A stretch of 64,000 nt of DNA from RGIG6165 sp045545175 (GCA_045545175.1 JAZQAK010000047.1:177081-241080), one strand, 5' to 3'; counted from the first letter of the stretch, positions 35,399 through 45,551 are shown. Notes: generated by a model from the sequence alone, not told the origin. A program made the numbers and translations.

Positions 35399-38300
35399 TC
35401 AGACATTTATCTCTTTTTTTAAATAAAATGAGTAAATTACACAATTTACGTGTTCACAACCCGTGATTTCTTTTACCGCATACTTGTATAATTCCATCTG
35501 TGAGGAATATCTGTCACGCAGTTCATTTTCCGTAATATTTCGGTCGGTTTTATAGTCGATTATAGTATAATCACCGCCATTTCGGTAAAGCAAGTCGATA
35601 ACACCCTGCATTACCACGAGAGCATTCGGGTCGCTGTTGAGTTTTTCATTGGTAAGCTTTGCCAGAAATCCAAGTTCAACTTTAATGTTAAAACGTCTCT
35701 CACGTTCAACGTTACCCGAAAGCAAAGCATTTTTTAGTGTTTGGCTGTTTCCAAAACCAATAATTGAACTTATATCAAGACTTTGTGCCTGCTCGTTTGT
35801 GATAAACTCGTTTTCAACCAGACGCTCTATTTCTCCACGCACGTCACTTTCAGACGATATTTTGGAAAGATTGGCATACTGTAAGAAAGTATGAAGTGCC
35901 GTTCCCTTTTCACTCGCCGTCAGTTTACTCTTATCCATCATAAATGACGGTCTTTCAAACTCCATCTTACATTCAGGCAAATTTTGCACCGTGACAGCCT
36001 CGTCATTTTTCATTTCGATAAGTTTTTTTATCGCAGTTACGCTCGTTTTTGACGGAAATCCTTTCTGTACTGAATAAGGATATACAAACTCAAGATTTTT
36101 CTTTACCTCTTTTTTATCGGGCTTAAGTTCTCCGATTGCTTCATTGATATTGTAACTATTTTTATATTCCGTTTTTTCGGGATCGGCAAAATATATTTCC
36201 CACGATGCCTTATTATTGACGTACTTGGTGATACCGGATTCACCGGCAGTCATTTCCTTCATCCCGTCTTTAAGTGCATTGTAAATAAATGCTATCGGTG
36301 CAGAGGAATACCTTATACCCCATATATCGAGAGCATTTTCCGTTGTTTTAATATCGCCAAGTCCCTTAATTTCCCCCTTTGCCGTATACGGACACGAAGC
36401 AGTAACTATCAATTTTTCGCGTGCACGAGTCATCGCTACGTACCAGATACGTAGTTCTTCCGAAATCATATCAAAACGCTTGTTTTCCCTTATACAAATA
36501 CGTGACAAGGTGTCAAACTTTACAGACTTCTCACAATCCCTGAGTCGCATTGAAACCCCATATTTACGGTCAACGAGAAAATCCTGTTTAAGTTCAACCG
36601 TGTTATAATTTTTATCTGCCTGAGCCACTATCACCACGGGAAATTCAAGTCCTTTTGATCTGTGAATGGACATAATCCGAACTACGTTACTGTCATCCGA
36701 ATATGCTTTTGCTCCCGGAATTTCCTTATTTTTTTCTTTTATTTTCTGCAGATACAGATTGAAATTGAATATTCCCTTGAATCCGGTTTTTTCATACGAA
36801 GCCGCATATTCAAGAAGCAATCTCAGATTCATCTTTCTGAGATTTCCGCCGGGCATTGCTGCGCATGCGGTAAGAAGGTTAAACTCATCGTACACTCTGG
36901 TAAGTATACCCGCTACTGACGTATTAAGAGAAAGCAGTCGTAGTCTTTCCAGTTTTTTTACAAATGCACTTGCCTTTTCATCCTGCGCCGAATATGCTTT
37001 GAGTGCCTCGTAGAAGTTACAATGCCTCTTTGCAAGTCTTATTTTAGCAAGTTCATCGTGAGTGAAGCCGCCTATTACAGACGAAAGCACCGAAGCAAGC
37101 ATTATATCCTGCGTTGGATTATCTATGACCGACAACATCGAAGTTGCAAGTACGATTTCTTCATTGCCGAAAAAGACGGGATGTGTATCCGAATATGCAG
37201 GAATACCTTTTGATATGAGCACCTTTTCCAGTTTTGACGAAGAATGTTTGGGTGAACGAAGTAAAATCGCAATATCACGAAGTTCTGTTCTTCTTAAACC
37301 GCATTTTTTATCGTACACGTAATTTTCTTCGCTGACAAGTTTATTTACAACATCTGCTATGTGTTCAAATTCATCCTGCTCCGACCCGTGAACTATATGA
37401 AGCTCGCAATCCGAATCGTCCCGTTCATAATACTTCGCGCCGAATTTAAGACACTGAGTGTCATCGTAGTCAACACCGCCCGACTTAACCGACATTATCT
37501 TTGAGAAAATGTAATTTATTCCGTCTACCACCCTGTTTCTGCTTCTGAAATTGGCATTCAGCACCATTGTTTTCATAGCGTCTCCCGATATTTTTTCTGC
37601 AAAAAGTTCGGGACGGGCACTGCGGAAAGCATATATACTCTGCTTTACGTCTCCAACGAGAAACAAATTGTTTTCATCTGACGACATAACGGAAAACAGA
37701 GTGTCCTGAAGTTGATTTGTATCCTGATACTCATCAATGAACATATATTTGTAGATGTTCATATACTCTTTTGCGGTATCACTCGGAACAAAACCGTTCT
37801 CTGTTTTTTCGGCAAAGAGCCTCAGCGCAAGTTTTTCAACGTCTGCAAAACTTACTGCACCCATATCTGTTTTTTTACTCAAAAGAAGCAAATTGTACCT
37901 TTCGTTGATTTCAAACAGACGCTTTGTAAGACGTTTCTGTGTTTCACGGTCGACGTCATATTCTTCCCGTGAACATTCGGTATAATCAGATATTCTTGAA
38001 TATATCTTTTTTAGCGCTTCACGTATATCTGAAATCTGATTTTTAAGTTCTTCATCCCACTTGGAATTTGTACGCAACGTTTGGGGTTTGAATAAAGAGA
38101 ATTTCTCAGCAAACTGAAAATAGTCCTCTCCAAGCAGTTTTAAAAAGCCGTAAATTTCCAGAATATTTATCTCAAGTGCTGCCAAAAGCCCCTCGTTTTT
38201 GGGTTCATTTTCGCAAATTTCTTTGCACTCGTTATAGAGAACGAGCAACTGATTGAGTAACCCTTCCTGTATCTCAGACAGTTGTTCTATGTAATACTCA

Positions 38301-38896
38301 TCATCAAAGTGGGCAATGCAGGTATTTATGAACTCTTCTTCATCGGCAATCGTTTCAAGTGCTTTATGTATTTCCCCTATCGCCTTTTTGAGTCCCTCAT
38401 CACCTCTTCTTTCAGACATTTGTGAAACAAGTTCTCCAAAAATCTCGTCATTATATTTTTCATATTCCTGATCGATACATTCTTCAAGAACCTCTTCTTT
38501 TACGAGAAGTTCTTCATTTTCATCAAACACCCTGAAATTGCAGGAAATATCAAGTTTTTCAAAATATCTGCGAACTGCCTTACCGCAGAAAGCATCTATT
38601 GTATCTATTGACGCATTTCCTATTTTTGCCACCTGTCTCTGAAGATGTCTGTTATCGGGAGATAAGGCTATTTTTTTATACAATGCTTCGGTTATTTTTT
38701 CCTTTACGTCGGCTGTTGCAGCCTTAGTGAAGGTAACCACAAGTACATTGTCAAGGTCAACGTTTTTTTCGGTTATAAGACGTATTATTTTTTCAACAAG
38801 CACTGCCGTTTTACCGCTTCCTGCACCTGCAGATACAATAACGTTTCCGCTGCTTTCAATAGCCGAAAGTTGACTATCCGTCCATTTAACCGCCAT
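35399..38896 (-). CDS. addA: AddA helicase-nuclease subunit
   Basis: 1165-aa UvrD-type helicase with C-terminal RecB-family nuclease, part of the AddAB double-strand-break resection complex. Helicase: VSAGAGSGKTAVLVEKI (18-32), FIDEYQDTNQLQ, LVGDVKQSIYAFRSA, MSIHRSKGLEFPVV and YVAMTRAREKL. Nuclease: GTALHTFLQYAN and GVIDLLYRNGGDYTIIDYKTD near the C-terminus, with the catalytic D..DYK. Its ATG shares one base with the addB stop (TAATG), so the subunits are translationally coupled. Confidence 0.97.
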   Translation of the reverse strand: MAVKWTDSQLSAIESSGNVIVSAGAGSGKTAVLVEKIIRLITEKNVDLDNVLVVTFTKAATADVKEKITEALYKKIALSPDNRHLQRQVAKIGNASIDTIDAFCGKAVRRYFEKLDISCNFRVFDENEELLVKEEVLEECIDQEYEKYNDEIFGELVSQMSERRGDEGLKKAIGEIHKALETIADEEEFINTCIAHFDDEYYIEQLSEIQEGLLNQLLVLYNECKEICENEPKNEGLLAALEINILEIYGFLKLLGEDYFQFAEKFSLFKPQTLRTNSKWDEELKNQISDIREALKKIYSRISDYTECSREEYDVDRETQKRLTKRLFEINERYNLLLLSKKTDMGAVSFADVEKLALRLFAEKTENGFVPSDTAKEYMNIYKYMFIDEYQDTNQLQDTLFSVMSSDENNLFLVGDVKQSIYAFRSARPELFAEKISGDAMKTMVLNANFRSRNRVVDGINYIFSKIMSVKSGGVDYDDTQCLKFGAKYYERDDSDCELHIVHGSEQDEFEHIADVVNKLVSEENYVYDKKCGLRRTELRDIAILLRSPKHSSSKLEKVLISKGIPAYSDTHPVFFGNEEIVLATSMLSVIDNPTQDIMLASVLSSVIGGFTHDELAKIRLAKRHCNFYEALKAYSAQDEKASAFVKKLERLRLLSLNTSVAGILTRVYDEFNLLTACAAMPGGNLRKMNLRLLLEYAASYEKTGFKGIFNFNLYLQKIKEKNKEIPGAKAYSDDSNVVRIMSIHRSKGLEFPVVIVAQADKNYNTVELKQDFLVDRKYGVSMRLRDCEKSVKFDTLSRICIRENKRFDMISEELRIWYVAMTRAREKLIVTASCPYTAKGEIKGLGDIKTTENALDIWGIRYSSAPIAFIYNALKDGMKEMTAGESGITKYVNNKASWEIYFADPEKTEYKNSYNINEAIGELKPDKKEVKKNLEFVYPYSVQKGFPSKTSVTAIKKLIEMKNDEAVTVQNLPECKMEFERPSFMMDKSKLTASEKGTALHTFLQYANLSKISSESDVRGEIERLVENEFITNEQAQSLDISSIIGFGNSQTLKNALLSGNVERERRFNIKVELGFLAKLTNEKLNSDPNALVVMQGVIDLLYRNGGDYTIIDYKTDRNITENELRDRYSSQMELYKYAVKEITGCEHVNCVIYSFYLKKEINV

Positions 38897-41800
38897 TACT
38901 TATCCCCCTTTCCGCTAAGTTCTTCCCAGAATTCTGCCGCCTGCATATGCAGAGCATCTCTGTCGCACGAGCCGTTTCTCTCGTATCTGCACACATCTTG
39001 CATATCACAGTATTTACAGCTTATATATTTGTTCAATTCATCGCTTTCATCGTAGTATGGCATAACTCCTATTTTTCCGCTGTGAATGGATTTTACAATC
39101 TCCTCCGTCTTGTCCAATATAAACTTTTCAAGATCGTTAAACTGTGACTCTGTTGCAAGTCTTTCTGCGGATGCTTTCGAAAAAGTACCGTCTTTATTCA
39201 CGGAAATAGGAAGTGTGAGAAACTCACAGTTTTTGTCCATCTCAGTCAGAATGTCAATATCGTTAATAAGCAGGCCGTCTGCTTTATTCTGTTTGAAATG
39301 CTCTCTTTCGGCACCCTCCGACGTAAGATTTCTCGAAGCACTCAGAAAACCGTATTTCACGGGTGTGTAGAGCACACCTGCAAGTTTTATATCCTTGCCG
39401 AAATACTCTTTTCCGTTTTGTTTAATCGCAAACAGATAAATAAACATCTGCATACTCATTGCGTTTTTCAGTTCACCGAATTTAAGTTTCTTAGTACCCG
39501 TCTTATAGTCAACTATACGAACGTAGAGTTCATTTCCCGTATCGTAGGTATCTACACGGTCAATTTTGCCTTCAATCAGGGAACCGTCGGATAATTCTAT
39601 GGGTTTTACGCCGTTTTTCCCGATTTCAAGTTCAAATGCAACGGGCATAAAACTGCTGTTTTCAAACTCCGCTTTGAGAGTTTTCATAAATCCGCAGAGT
39701 TCATCTGTCATCCTTGCAAAAACTGATTTCGTGCGTATGGGATACTCTTCAAAATCGGGAATGGTTTCGGCTATGTATTCCCCTACAAGTCTTTTTACCG
39801 TCTCTTCAACGTCCACCTTAGAAAAATCTTTCGTTTCCTTGACGAAACGCTCGATTACCGCGTGCATAAAATTTCCGATTTCTATGTTATCGATACTGTA
39901 TTGCTTACGCGAATCAAGTTTAAGACCGTACTTGCAGAAATACATAAAGGGACACTTTGCATAAGTTTCAAATCTTGTTGATGAAAAACTGCTGCTTCTG
40001 TAAAGACTTTCTATGTCGGCGGCATTTGCAAGTTTATATTTTTTCTTATCAGCATTTACGGAGTTTTTTACCATTTGTGCAAATGCCTGCTCGTCTTTTT
40101 GCGCAAGAATATCCATAAGATATTGCGGTGCTTTTTTTCCGTATGCAAGCATATGCTCCATCGCTTCGACTCTGTTATAAATTTCGGGCGTTTTTATCTC
40201 ATCGTCAAGAAATCTTTCCGAAAGTTTGGGCATCATCTCGCAAAGCATGGTTATGACGTACGACTTTTTCTTTGATGCACCCGCACCGTCACTTTTCGGA
40301 TATGTTATAACAAGTTTTTCTTTTGCAGAAGTGAGTGCGCTGTAAACAAAAAAACGCTCGTCAAAAGCACGCTTTTCACCGTCGGGTGCAAGCGTTATAT
40401 CCATAGTTTCAAGTTTCTTTTTCTCGCTGTCTGTTATCAGCCCTTCAGCGAAACTGCCCTGCGGGAATTCACCCGCATTAAAGCCTATAAGATACGAACA
40501 TCTTATATTTCCTGCACGGACTCTTTCAGCACTTCCTGCAAGAACTTCGTCAACAGCAGTCGGTATAACTCCGATACGGACACCCGAAAGCATCTGCTTT
40601 AAGAGTTTTGCATATTTCTCCGGTTTTATCGGCTCACTGCATATAATAACCGTCTGGTCAAGAGCTTCCATAAGCTTGTCCCACAACTGTTCGTACTGTG
40701 CCGCTTCGTATTTTCTGTCATCATCGGACAGTTTTTCAATGGTTGCCCTGATACACCCCGGTACGTCGAGTGCAACGAGCATATCGTATATTGCCTTTGC
40801 AATATCAGCAGCTGACTGCGTCTTTAAAGATTTTTCAAACACCACCAGTTGCTCAACCGTTCTTTTTCTGAGCGAATTCAGATTATCAAGGGTCTTCTGT
40901 TCTTCCTCGTTTTCAACTTTACCGAAACCGCCCGGTCTTCTCTTCCACTCTCTTTTCCATGCATTTCCGTTTATATTCCATTGAAATGCATAGTTGTCTA
41001 TCTTATCCACGTCATCAAGTTCCATACCGGTAATACCTGATTTAAGGTATGACATAACGTCCCTGTATCTGTACCCGTAAAGAACGCAGTCAAATGCAGA
41101 AAATATGAGTGTGGCAAGCGGTTTTGTAAGTACGTCGGTGGTTCTGTCAAGAAATACGGGTATGCCGTATCTCGAAAACACACTGTCAATTACGTTTACG
41201 TATTTATCGAGATTTCTCGTTATAAGTGCAAAATCGCTGTACTTGTATCCGTCATTTATTATTCTTTTCTGTATGTCTGATGCTATGTATTCAAGTTCGT
41301 CAAACTCTGTTGCGGCACATATTACCTCAACATTTTTTACTTCGTCCTCATACGTTTCGGGCGAGGCAAGATATATGTTTTTTTCTATGTGTGCTATTTC
41401 GGGTGTAAAATAACCTTCTGTACCGTCTACGTACTCAATCACAGGTTCTTCTCTTCCCGTTTTTTCGCAAATTTTTCTTATTTCGTATGCCGATTCGGCA
41501 GATGCGTGAAATATTGACAGATCGTCTCTGTTTGACAAATCATCGCTTGTAAAGAAGAAAATGACGTTATCAGCCTGTTTTATGATTTCCTCAAGAAGAT
41601 GTCTTTGCTGAGGAGAAAAACTCTTAAATTCAGAGAAAAAGAAGGTATAGCCTTCAAATACACCGTTCTCTTTTAGTTTTTTTGCGGCAACGTCTAAATC
41701 GTCACCTTTATCGGCAAAATCCTTTTCCAGCAGGGCATGATACGTTTCAAAAATGAGAGCAAGATCCTTCATTTTACCGGCAAGGATACTCTCGTCATTT

Positions 41801-42225
41801 TCAAAGGCTTCATTCACTTCATCAGATGACACGCCGTATGTACGAAACTCATCCGAAAGCATCAAAAGTTTATTGATAAAATCCGTGTAATTTCCGATAC
41901 GTTTGTAGGTTGTAATCTGATCAGCCGTTGCTTCAAACGCCTTATGCATAAGCAGAAATCTACCGCTGTCACTGATATATTTGCGTGCTATACCGCCCGT
42001 TTTGGACAAAATAAAATTACACAGTCTTTTAAAACTGAGCACTTCTACTCCGTCTGCAATACGGTTTCCCAGAGCATCAAGGACTTCCCTCTCCTGAACG
42101 ACGGTAAACTGTTCGGGTACCGTTATTATTATCTTTTTATTTCCGCCCTGTATATGATTTTTCACAGACGAAAGCAGATATTCTCCTATACCGCTTCCTG
42201 CCCGTCCCCCGATAATTTTAATCAC
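38896..42225 (-). CDS. addB: AddB helicase-like/nuclease subunit
   Basis: 1109-aa partner of AddA. The N-terminal P-loop reads GGRAGSGIGEYL; the lysine of GxxGxGK is Ile13. The C-terminal nuclease has KIDRVDTYDTGNELYVRIVDYKTG. The Fe-S cysteines are present: YAKCPFMYF and SCKYCDMQDVC (C...CxxCxxxxxC). I chose GTG 42225 (MIKIIGG), five bases after GAGGTGAG; the GTG at 42234 lies within that SD. It follows spoIIR directly. Confidence 0.92.
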   Translation of the reverse strand: MIKIIGGRAGSGIGEYLLSSVKNHIQGGNKKIIITVPEQFTVVQEREVLDALGNRIADGVEVLSFKRLCNFILSKTGGIARKYISDSGRFLLMHKAFEATADQITTYKRIGNYTDFINKLLMLSDEFRTYGVSSDEVNEAFENDESILAGKMKDLALIFETYHALLEKDFADKGDDLDVAAKKLKENGVFEGYTFFFSEFKSFSPQQRHLLEEIIKQADNVIFFFTSDDLSNRDDLSIFHASAESAYEIRKICEKTGREEPVIEYVDGTEGYFTPEIAHIEKNIYLASPETYEDEVKNVEVICAATEFDELEYIASDIQKRIINDGYKYSDFALITRNLDKYVNVIDSVFSRYGIPVFLDRTTDVLTKPLATLIFSAFDCVLYGYRYRDVMSYLKSGITGMELDDVDKIDNYAFQWNINGNAWKREWKRRPGGFGKVENEEEQKTLDNLNSLRKRTVEQLVVFEKSLKTQSAADIAKAIYDMLVALDVPGCIRATIEKLSDDDRKYEAAQYEQLWDKLMEALDQTVIICSEPIKPEKYAKLLKQMLSGVRIGVIPTAVDEVLAGSAERVRAGNIRCSYLIGFNAGEFPQGSFAEGLITDSEKKKLETMDITLAPDGEKRAFDERFFVYSALTSAKEKLVITYPKSDGAGASKKKSYVITMLCEMMPKLSERFLDDEIKTPEIYNRVEAMEHMLAYGKKAPQYLMDILAQKDEQAFAQMVKNSVNADKKKYKLANAADIESLYRSSSFSSTRFETYAKCPFMYFCKYGLKLDSRKQYSIDNIEIGNFMHAVIERFVKETKDFSKVDVEETVKRLVGEYIAETIPDFEEYPIRTKSVFARMTDELCGFMKTLKAEFENSSFMPVAFELEIGKNGVKPIELSDGSLIEGKIDRVDTYDTGNELYVRIVDYKTGTKKLKFGELKNAMSMQMFIYLFAIKQNGKEYFGKDIKLAGVLYTPVKYGFLSASRNLTSEGAEREHFKQNKADGLLINDIDILTEMDKNCEFLTLPISVNKDGTFSKASAERLATESQFNDLEKFILDKTEEIVKSIHSGKIGVMPYYDESDELNKYISCKYCDMQDVCRYERNGSCDRDALHMQAAEFWEELSGKGDK

Positions 42226-42235
42226 TTTTCTCACC

Positions 42236-42820
42236 TCAAAAAATAGTGCCTATTATCTCCAATATCTTAAATCTGTAACATTCTTTGTTTTCAAGAACTT
42301 TAGCCGTTTTTCCTCCGACCGCCTGCGTAATGTCACCGTCATCAACCTTGCCCGAGCAAAGCCTCGGATACAGCATACACCACCAGTTTTCACCTTTTGC
42401 ATCACCAAGTTCCACTACAAGTGCCTCGTATTCTCCCGCAGGCAACGAAATATCCTCATACGTTCTTGTTGGAAAATTTTCTTTTGCAACGTAGGCATTT
42501 GCATTATACCCACAGCTGTTTTTATCAAGAACTTCGTTGGCAGAGTTTTCTATTTTTTCAATGTTTTCAGATATTGCTTTCTTTGCCTCTTTTGCATCTT
42601 TGCAGTTTTTAGTTATTTCTGATGTACATTCAAGCACGGCATCACGCACGTCAACTTTAATTTTTTGTGCCGCAGCACTGTTATCAGCCGCTCTGACGTG
42701 CAATCTGAACACGTTTTCGGTTATATTTCTTGCCTCTGCAACAAGCGAACATACGGATAACGAGATAACCAATGCAAATGATATAAAAAACGATACTTTC
42801 AGTTCCTTCACTGTCATCAC
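42236..42820 (-). CDS. spoIIR: Stage II sporulation protein R
   Basis: 194-aa secreted signalling protein made in the forespore under SigF, which triggers SpoIIGA to process pro-SigE. A N-terminal helix (about 10-30) serves as signal or anchor; ENVFRLHVRAADNSAAAQ, KVDVRDAVL and NWWCMLYPRLC are the conserved blocks. The GTG at 42820 is followed by an in-frame GTG at 42811 that has GAGGTG six bases upstream and may be the true start. The placement between ispE and addBA implies a growth-phase transcript besides any SigF promoter. Confidence 0.92.
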   Translation of the reverse strand: MMTVKELKVSFFISFALVISLSVCSLVAEARNITENVFRLHVRAADNSAAAQKIKVDVRDAVLECTSEITKNCKDAKEAKKAISENIEKIENSANEVLDKNSCGYNANAYVAKENFPTRTYEDISLPAGEYEALVVELGDAKGENWWCMLYPRLCSGKVDDGDITQAVGGKTAKVLENKECYRFKILEIIGTIF

Positions 42821-42842
42821 CTCATTAAAAGGCTTGACAGTT

Positions 42843-43715
42843 TTATCTTTTTTTAATCCTCGTTATGAAGACGTCAGCATCTGGATAAAGATTTTTTATT
42901 CCTGCATATGCCCTTTCACACGTTTTTATACTGTCAAATATACCGTAAACGCTTGAACCGCTGCCACTCATTTCCGCACCGAGTGCACCATAAAGCTTCA
43001 TCGTTTTTTTCAGATTTATTATACTGTTCTGATTTTTCGCCGTAACGGGTGTAAGCATATTTCCGAGACAATCTTCCACCCCGACAGATTTATCCAAAGC
43101 ATCAAGCATTTTTTCGGTTGTAAACGGTGCTTTTTCATCCATAGCGTCAAATTCGACGTAAACGTTCTTGCTGTTTGCACCCTTGCCGTTTTTTGCAATA
43201 AGAAGAAGTGCAGAGTAGTCTGTATTTATATTCGTTATCTTTTCGCCGATTCCCTCCGCAAGAGCTATACCGCCTTCGATGAAAAAAGGCACGTCTGCCC
43301 CGATTCTTACGGATATTTCTCTTAGTTTATCGGCATCAAAATTGCAATCAAGCATAGTATTCAGTCCTTTTATAACGGTTGCCCCGTTCGTACTGCTACC
43401 GCCGAGACCGCCTGCAACAGGCAAACGCTTGTCCACGTGTATAACGACTTTTACGTTATGCTTTCCCGACAGTTCAAGCATAATCTGTGCCGCTTTATAA
43501 GCACTGTTTTTTTCGTTACACGGTATATAGGGTTTATTGCACGAAAGAACAATTTCATTTTCAAATTTATCCGATTTTTCAACCGACATCGTAATAACGT
43601 CACAAAGTTCTATTTCAGCCATTACAGACGAAATCAGGTGATAACCGTCATCTCTTGTGCCCACAACGTCAAGCGACAGATTTATTTTTCCGTATGATTT
43701 GAATTTATCAGCCAT
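42843..43715 (-). CDS. ispE: 4-diphosphocytidyl-2-C-methyl-D-erythritol kinase
   Basis: 290-aa GHMP kinase of the MEP isoprenoid pathway. KSYGKINLSLDVVGTRDDGYH is split by KINLSLDV (N-terminal substrate loop); PVAGGLGGSSTNGATVIKGL is the ATP-binding glycine-rich motif; MSGSGSSVYGIF is the C-terminal GHMP motif. GGAG precedes the ATG. It is the first gene of ispE-spoIIR-addB-addA. Confidence 0.97.
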   Translation of the reverse strand: MADKFKSYGKINLSLDVVGTRDDGYHLISSVMAEIELCDVITMSVEKSDKFENEIVLSCNKPYIPCNEKNSAYKAAQIMLELSGKHNVKVVIHVDKRLPVAGGLGGSSTNGATVIKGLNTMLDCNFDADKLREISVRIGADVPFFIEGGIALAEGIGEKITNINTDYSALLLIAKNGKGANSKNVYVEFDAMDEKAPFTTEKMLDALDKSVGVEDCLGNMLTPVTAKNQNSIINLKKTMKLYGALGAEMSGSGSSVYGIFDSIKTCERAYAGIKNLYPDADVFITRIKKR

Positions 43716-43746
43716 ATTTTCTCCGTATCCACTTTATTTTAATAAT

Positions 43747-43775
43747 ATTTTATGTTATTATATCGTTAATTACAA
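43747..43775 (-). promoter_or_regulatory. Putative SigA promoter for ispE operon
   Basis: TTGTAA (43770-43775), 17-base spacer and TAAAAT (43747-43752) on the minus strand, about 31 bases before the ispE ATG. In the same gap a weaker plus-strand pair, TTTATT (43733-43738) and TATTAT (43756-43761), could serve the ACT-PFL genes. Confidence 0.5.
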
Positions 43776-43800
43776 GTTTTAATTATGGAGTGTGATAAAA

Positions 43801-44070
43801 ATGCGTGCAGTAATTACAGTAGTCGGCAAAGATACCGTAGGTATAATTGCCAAGGTGAGTGATATCTGTGCAAAAAACGACGTGAATATCCTTGATATTT
43901 CACAGAGTATTGTAAATGATTTTTTCTGTATGATTATGGTGGTAAATATTCCCAAAACGTCTATCAAATTTACAGAGCTCGTGGATATTCTCACAAAATT
44001 AGGTGAAGACGAAGGTCTGTCAATTCATGCAATGCATGAAGATATTTTCAATTCGATGCACAGAATATAG
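43801..44070 (+). CDS. ACT domain protein, UPF0237
   Basis: 89-aa single ACT domain (VITVVGKDTVGIIAKVSDICAK...) of the UPF0237 family, related to glycine-cleavage regulators. I chose ATG 43801, ten bases after GGAG, giving the normal length; the GTG at 43792 is too close to the SD. It precedes the PFL/DUF711 gene by 9 bp, a pairing conserved through Firmicutes, and may sense an amino acid for that protein. The actual ligand is unknown. Confidence 0.92.
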   Translation: MRAVITVVGKDTVGIIAKVSDICAKNDVNILDISQSIVNDFFCMIMVVNIPKTSIKFTELVDILTKLGEDEGLSIHAMHEDIFNSMHRI

Positions 44071-44079
44071 GAGCAGAAA

Positions 44080-45438
44080 ATGATAAATACCAGAGATATT
44101 CTTGAAACAATAGAAATGATACAGGACGAAAATCTCGATATCCGTACGGTTACTATGGGCATTTCCCTGCTTGACTGTGCAGATAAAGATATAAACGTTG
44201 CCTGTGAAAAAATTTATAATAAGATTACAACTCTTGCCAAAAACCTCGTTCCCGTCTGTCAGGAAATTGAAAAGGAATACGGTATTCCGATAGTAAATAA
44301 AAGAATTTCCGTAACACCTATTTCAATAGTAGGTAACTCCTGCGAGGCTGAGGATTTTACACCCTTTGCAGAAACTCTTGACAGGGCTGCAAAAACCGTC
44401 GGTGTAAACTTTATAGGCGGTTTTTCCGCACTCGTTCACAAAGGTTACACAAGCGGTGACAGAAGGCTTATAAACTCAATTCCCGAAGCACTTGCTAAAA
44501 CAGATTTCGTATGTTCATCCGTCAACGTTGCAACGACAAAAACGGGCATAAATCTTGATGCCGTTGCAGAGATGGGTAAAATTGTAAAGAAATCTGCCGA
44601 ACTTACGGCAGATAATAACTGTATAGGTGCGGCAAAACTCGTTGTTTTTGCAAACGCCGTTGAAGATAATCCCTTTATGGCAGGTGCTTTTCTCGGTGTT
44701 GGTGAACCCGAATGTGTTATAAACGTAGGCGTATCGGGTCCCGGTGTTGTACGTGCGGCACTCAAAAAAGCTCCCGATGCAAACATCACGGAAGTTTGTG
44801 ACATAATCAAAAAAACCGCTTTCAAAATCACAAGAATGGGACAACTTGTCGCAAACGAGGCTTCAAAGCGCCTTGGCGTGCCCTTTGGCATCGTAGACCT
44901 TTCGCTTGCACCCACACCCGCAGTTGGTGATTCCGTTGCAGATATTTTAGAAGAAATCGGTCTTGAAAAATGCGGTTGCCCCGGTACGACTGCGGCACTT
45001 GCAATGCTCAACGACGCGGTAAAAAAAGGCGGTCTTTTCGCTTCTTCACATGTCGGCGGTCTTTCAGGTGCATTCATCCCCGTATCAGAGGACGCAGGTA
45101 TGATAGCGGCGGCTAAAGACGGTTCACTCACCCTTGAAAAACTCGAGGCAATGACCGCAGTATGCTCCGTGGGACTTGATATGATAGTAATCCCCGGTGA
45201 CACCACTCCCGAAACAATTTCGGCAATAATTGCCGACGAAGCGTCAATAGGCGTTATAAACAACAAGACAACGGCTGTAAGAGTCATTCCCGCAATCGGA
45301 AAAGACGTAGGCGAAGAACTTGAATTCGGCGGTCTGCTCGGCAGCGGTCCCGTTATGAACGTAAATAAATATTCACCTGCAAAACTCATAAACAGAGGTG
45401 GCAGAATACCTGCTCCGCTTCAGAGTTTGAGAAATTAG
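44080..45438 (+). CDS. PFL/DUF711 family protein (UPF0210)
   Basis: 452-aa protein of the UPF0210/DUF711 family, structurally akin to glycyl-radical enzymes of the pyruvate formate-lyase fold but with no established reaction. Conserved blocks: VNFIGGFSALVHKG, CSSVNVATTKTGIN, INVGVSGPGVV, FGIVDLSLAPTPAVGDSVA and GGRIPAPLQSLRN at the end. No glycyl-radical loop is visible. GGAG precedes the ATG. It is co-transcribed with the ACT protein and ends at a terminator. Confidence 0.93.
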   Translation: MINTRDILETIEMIQDENLDIRTVTMGISLLDCADKDINVACEKIYNKITTLAKNLVPVCQEIEKEYGIPIVNKRISVTPISIVGNSCEAEDFTPFAETLDRAAKTVGVNFIGGFSALVHKGYTSGDRRLINSIPEALAKTDFVCSSVNVATTKTGINLDAVAEMGKIVKKSAELTADNNCIGAAKLVVFANAVEDNPFMAGAFLGVGEPECVINVGVSGPGVVRAALKKAPDANITEVCDIIKKTAFKITRMGQLVANEASKRLGVPFGIVDLSLAPTPAVGDSVADILEEIGLEKCGCPGTTAALAMLNDAVKKGGLFASSHVGGLSGAFIPVSEDAGMIAAAKDGSLTLEKLEAMTAVCSVGLDMIVIPGDTTPETISAIIADEASIGVINNKTTAVRVIPAIGKDVGEELEFGGLLGSGPVMNVNKYSPAKLINRGGRIPAPLQSLRN

Positions 45439-45467
45439 GTTTATTGCAGTACAAAATTGTTAATAAT

Positions 45468-45495
45468 AAGAGGGAATTTATATATTCCCTCTTTT
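45468..45495 (+). terminator. Terminator of ACT-PFL operon
   Basis: Perfect 10-bp stem (45468-45477 with 45484-45493), loop of 6, T-run at 45492-45495, 29 bases past the PFL stop. Confidence 0.85.
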
Positions 45496-45499
45496 GTTT

Positions 45500-45537
45500 T
45501 CCGACAAATTCAAAAGAGGTATATCAGTTTTGTCGGA
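45500..45537 (+). promoter_or_regulatory. Leader hairpin before the DUF378 gene
   Basis: A 9-bp perfect inverted repeat (45500-45508 with 45529-45537) encloses a 20-base loop. Its 3' arm runs into the GGAG/AAAGG ribosome site of the DUF378 gene, so folding could influence translation. No T-run follows, so it is not a terminator. Confidence 0.4.
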
Positions 45538-45551
45538 GAAAGGTTGTCTTT

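Noticed and set aside
44445..45389. A 314-codon frame on the minus strand
   Set aside because: It is antisense to the well-supported PFL/DUF711 gene, has no ribosome site, is Ser/Pro/Ala-rich without family motifs, and is explained by codon bias of the real gene.
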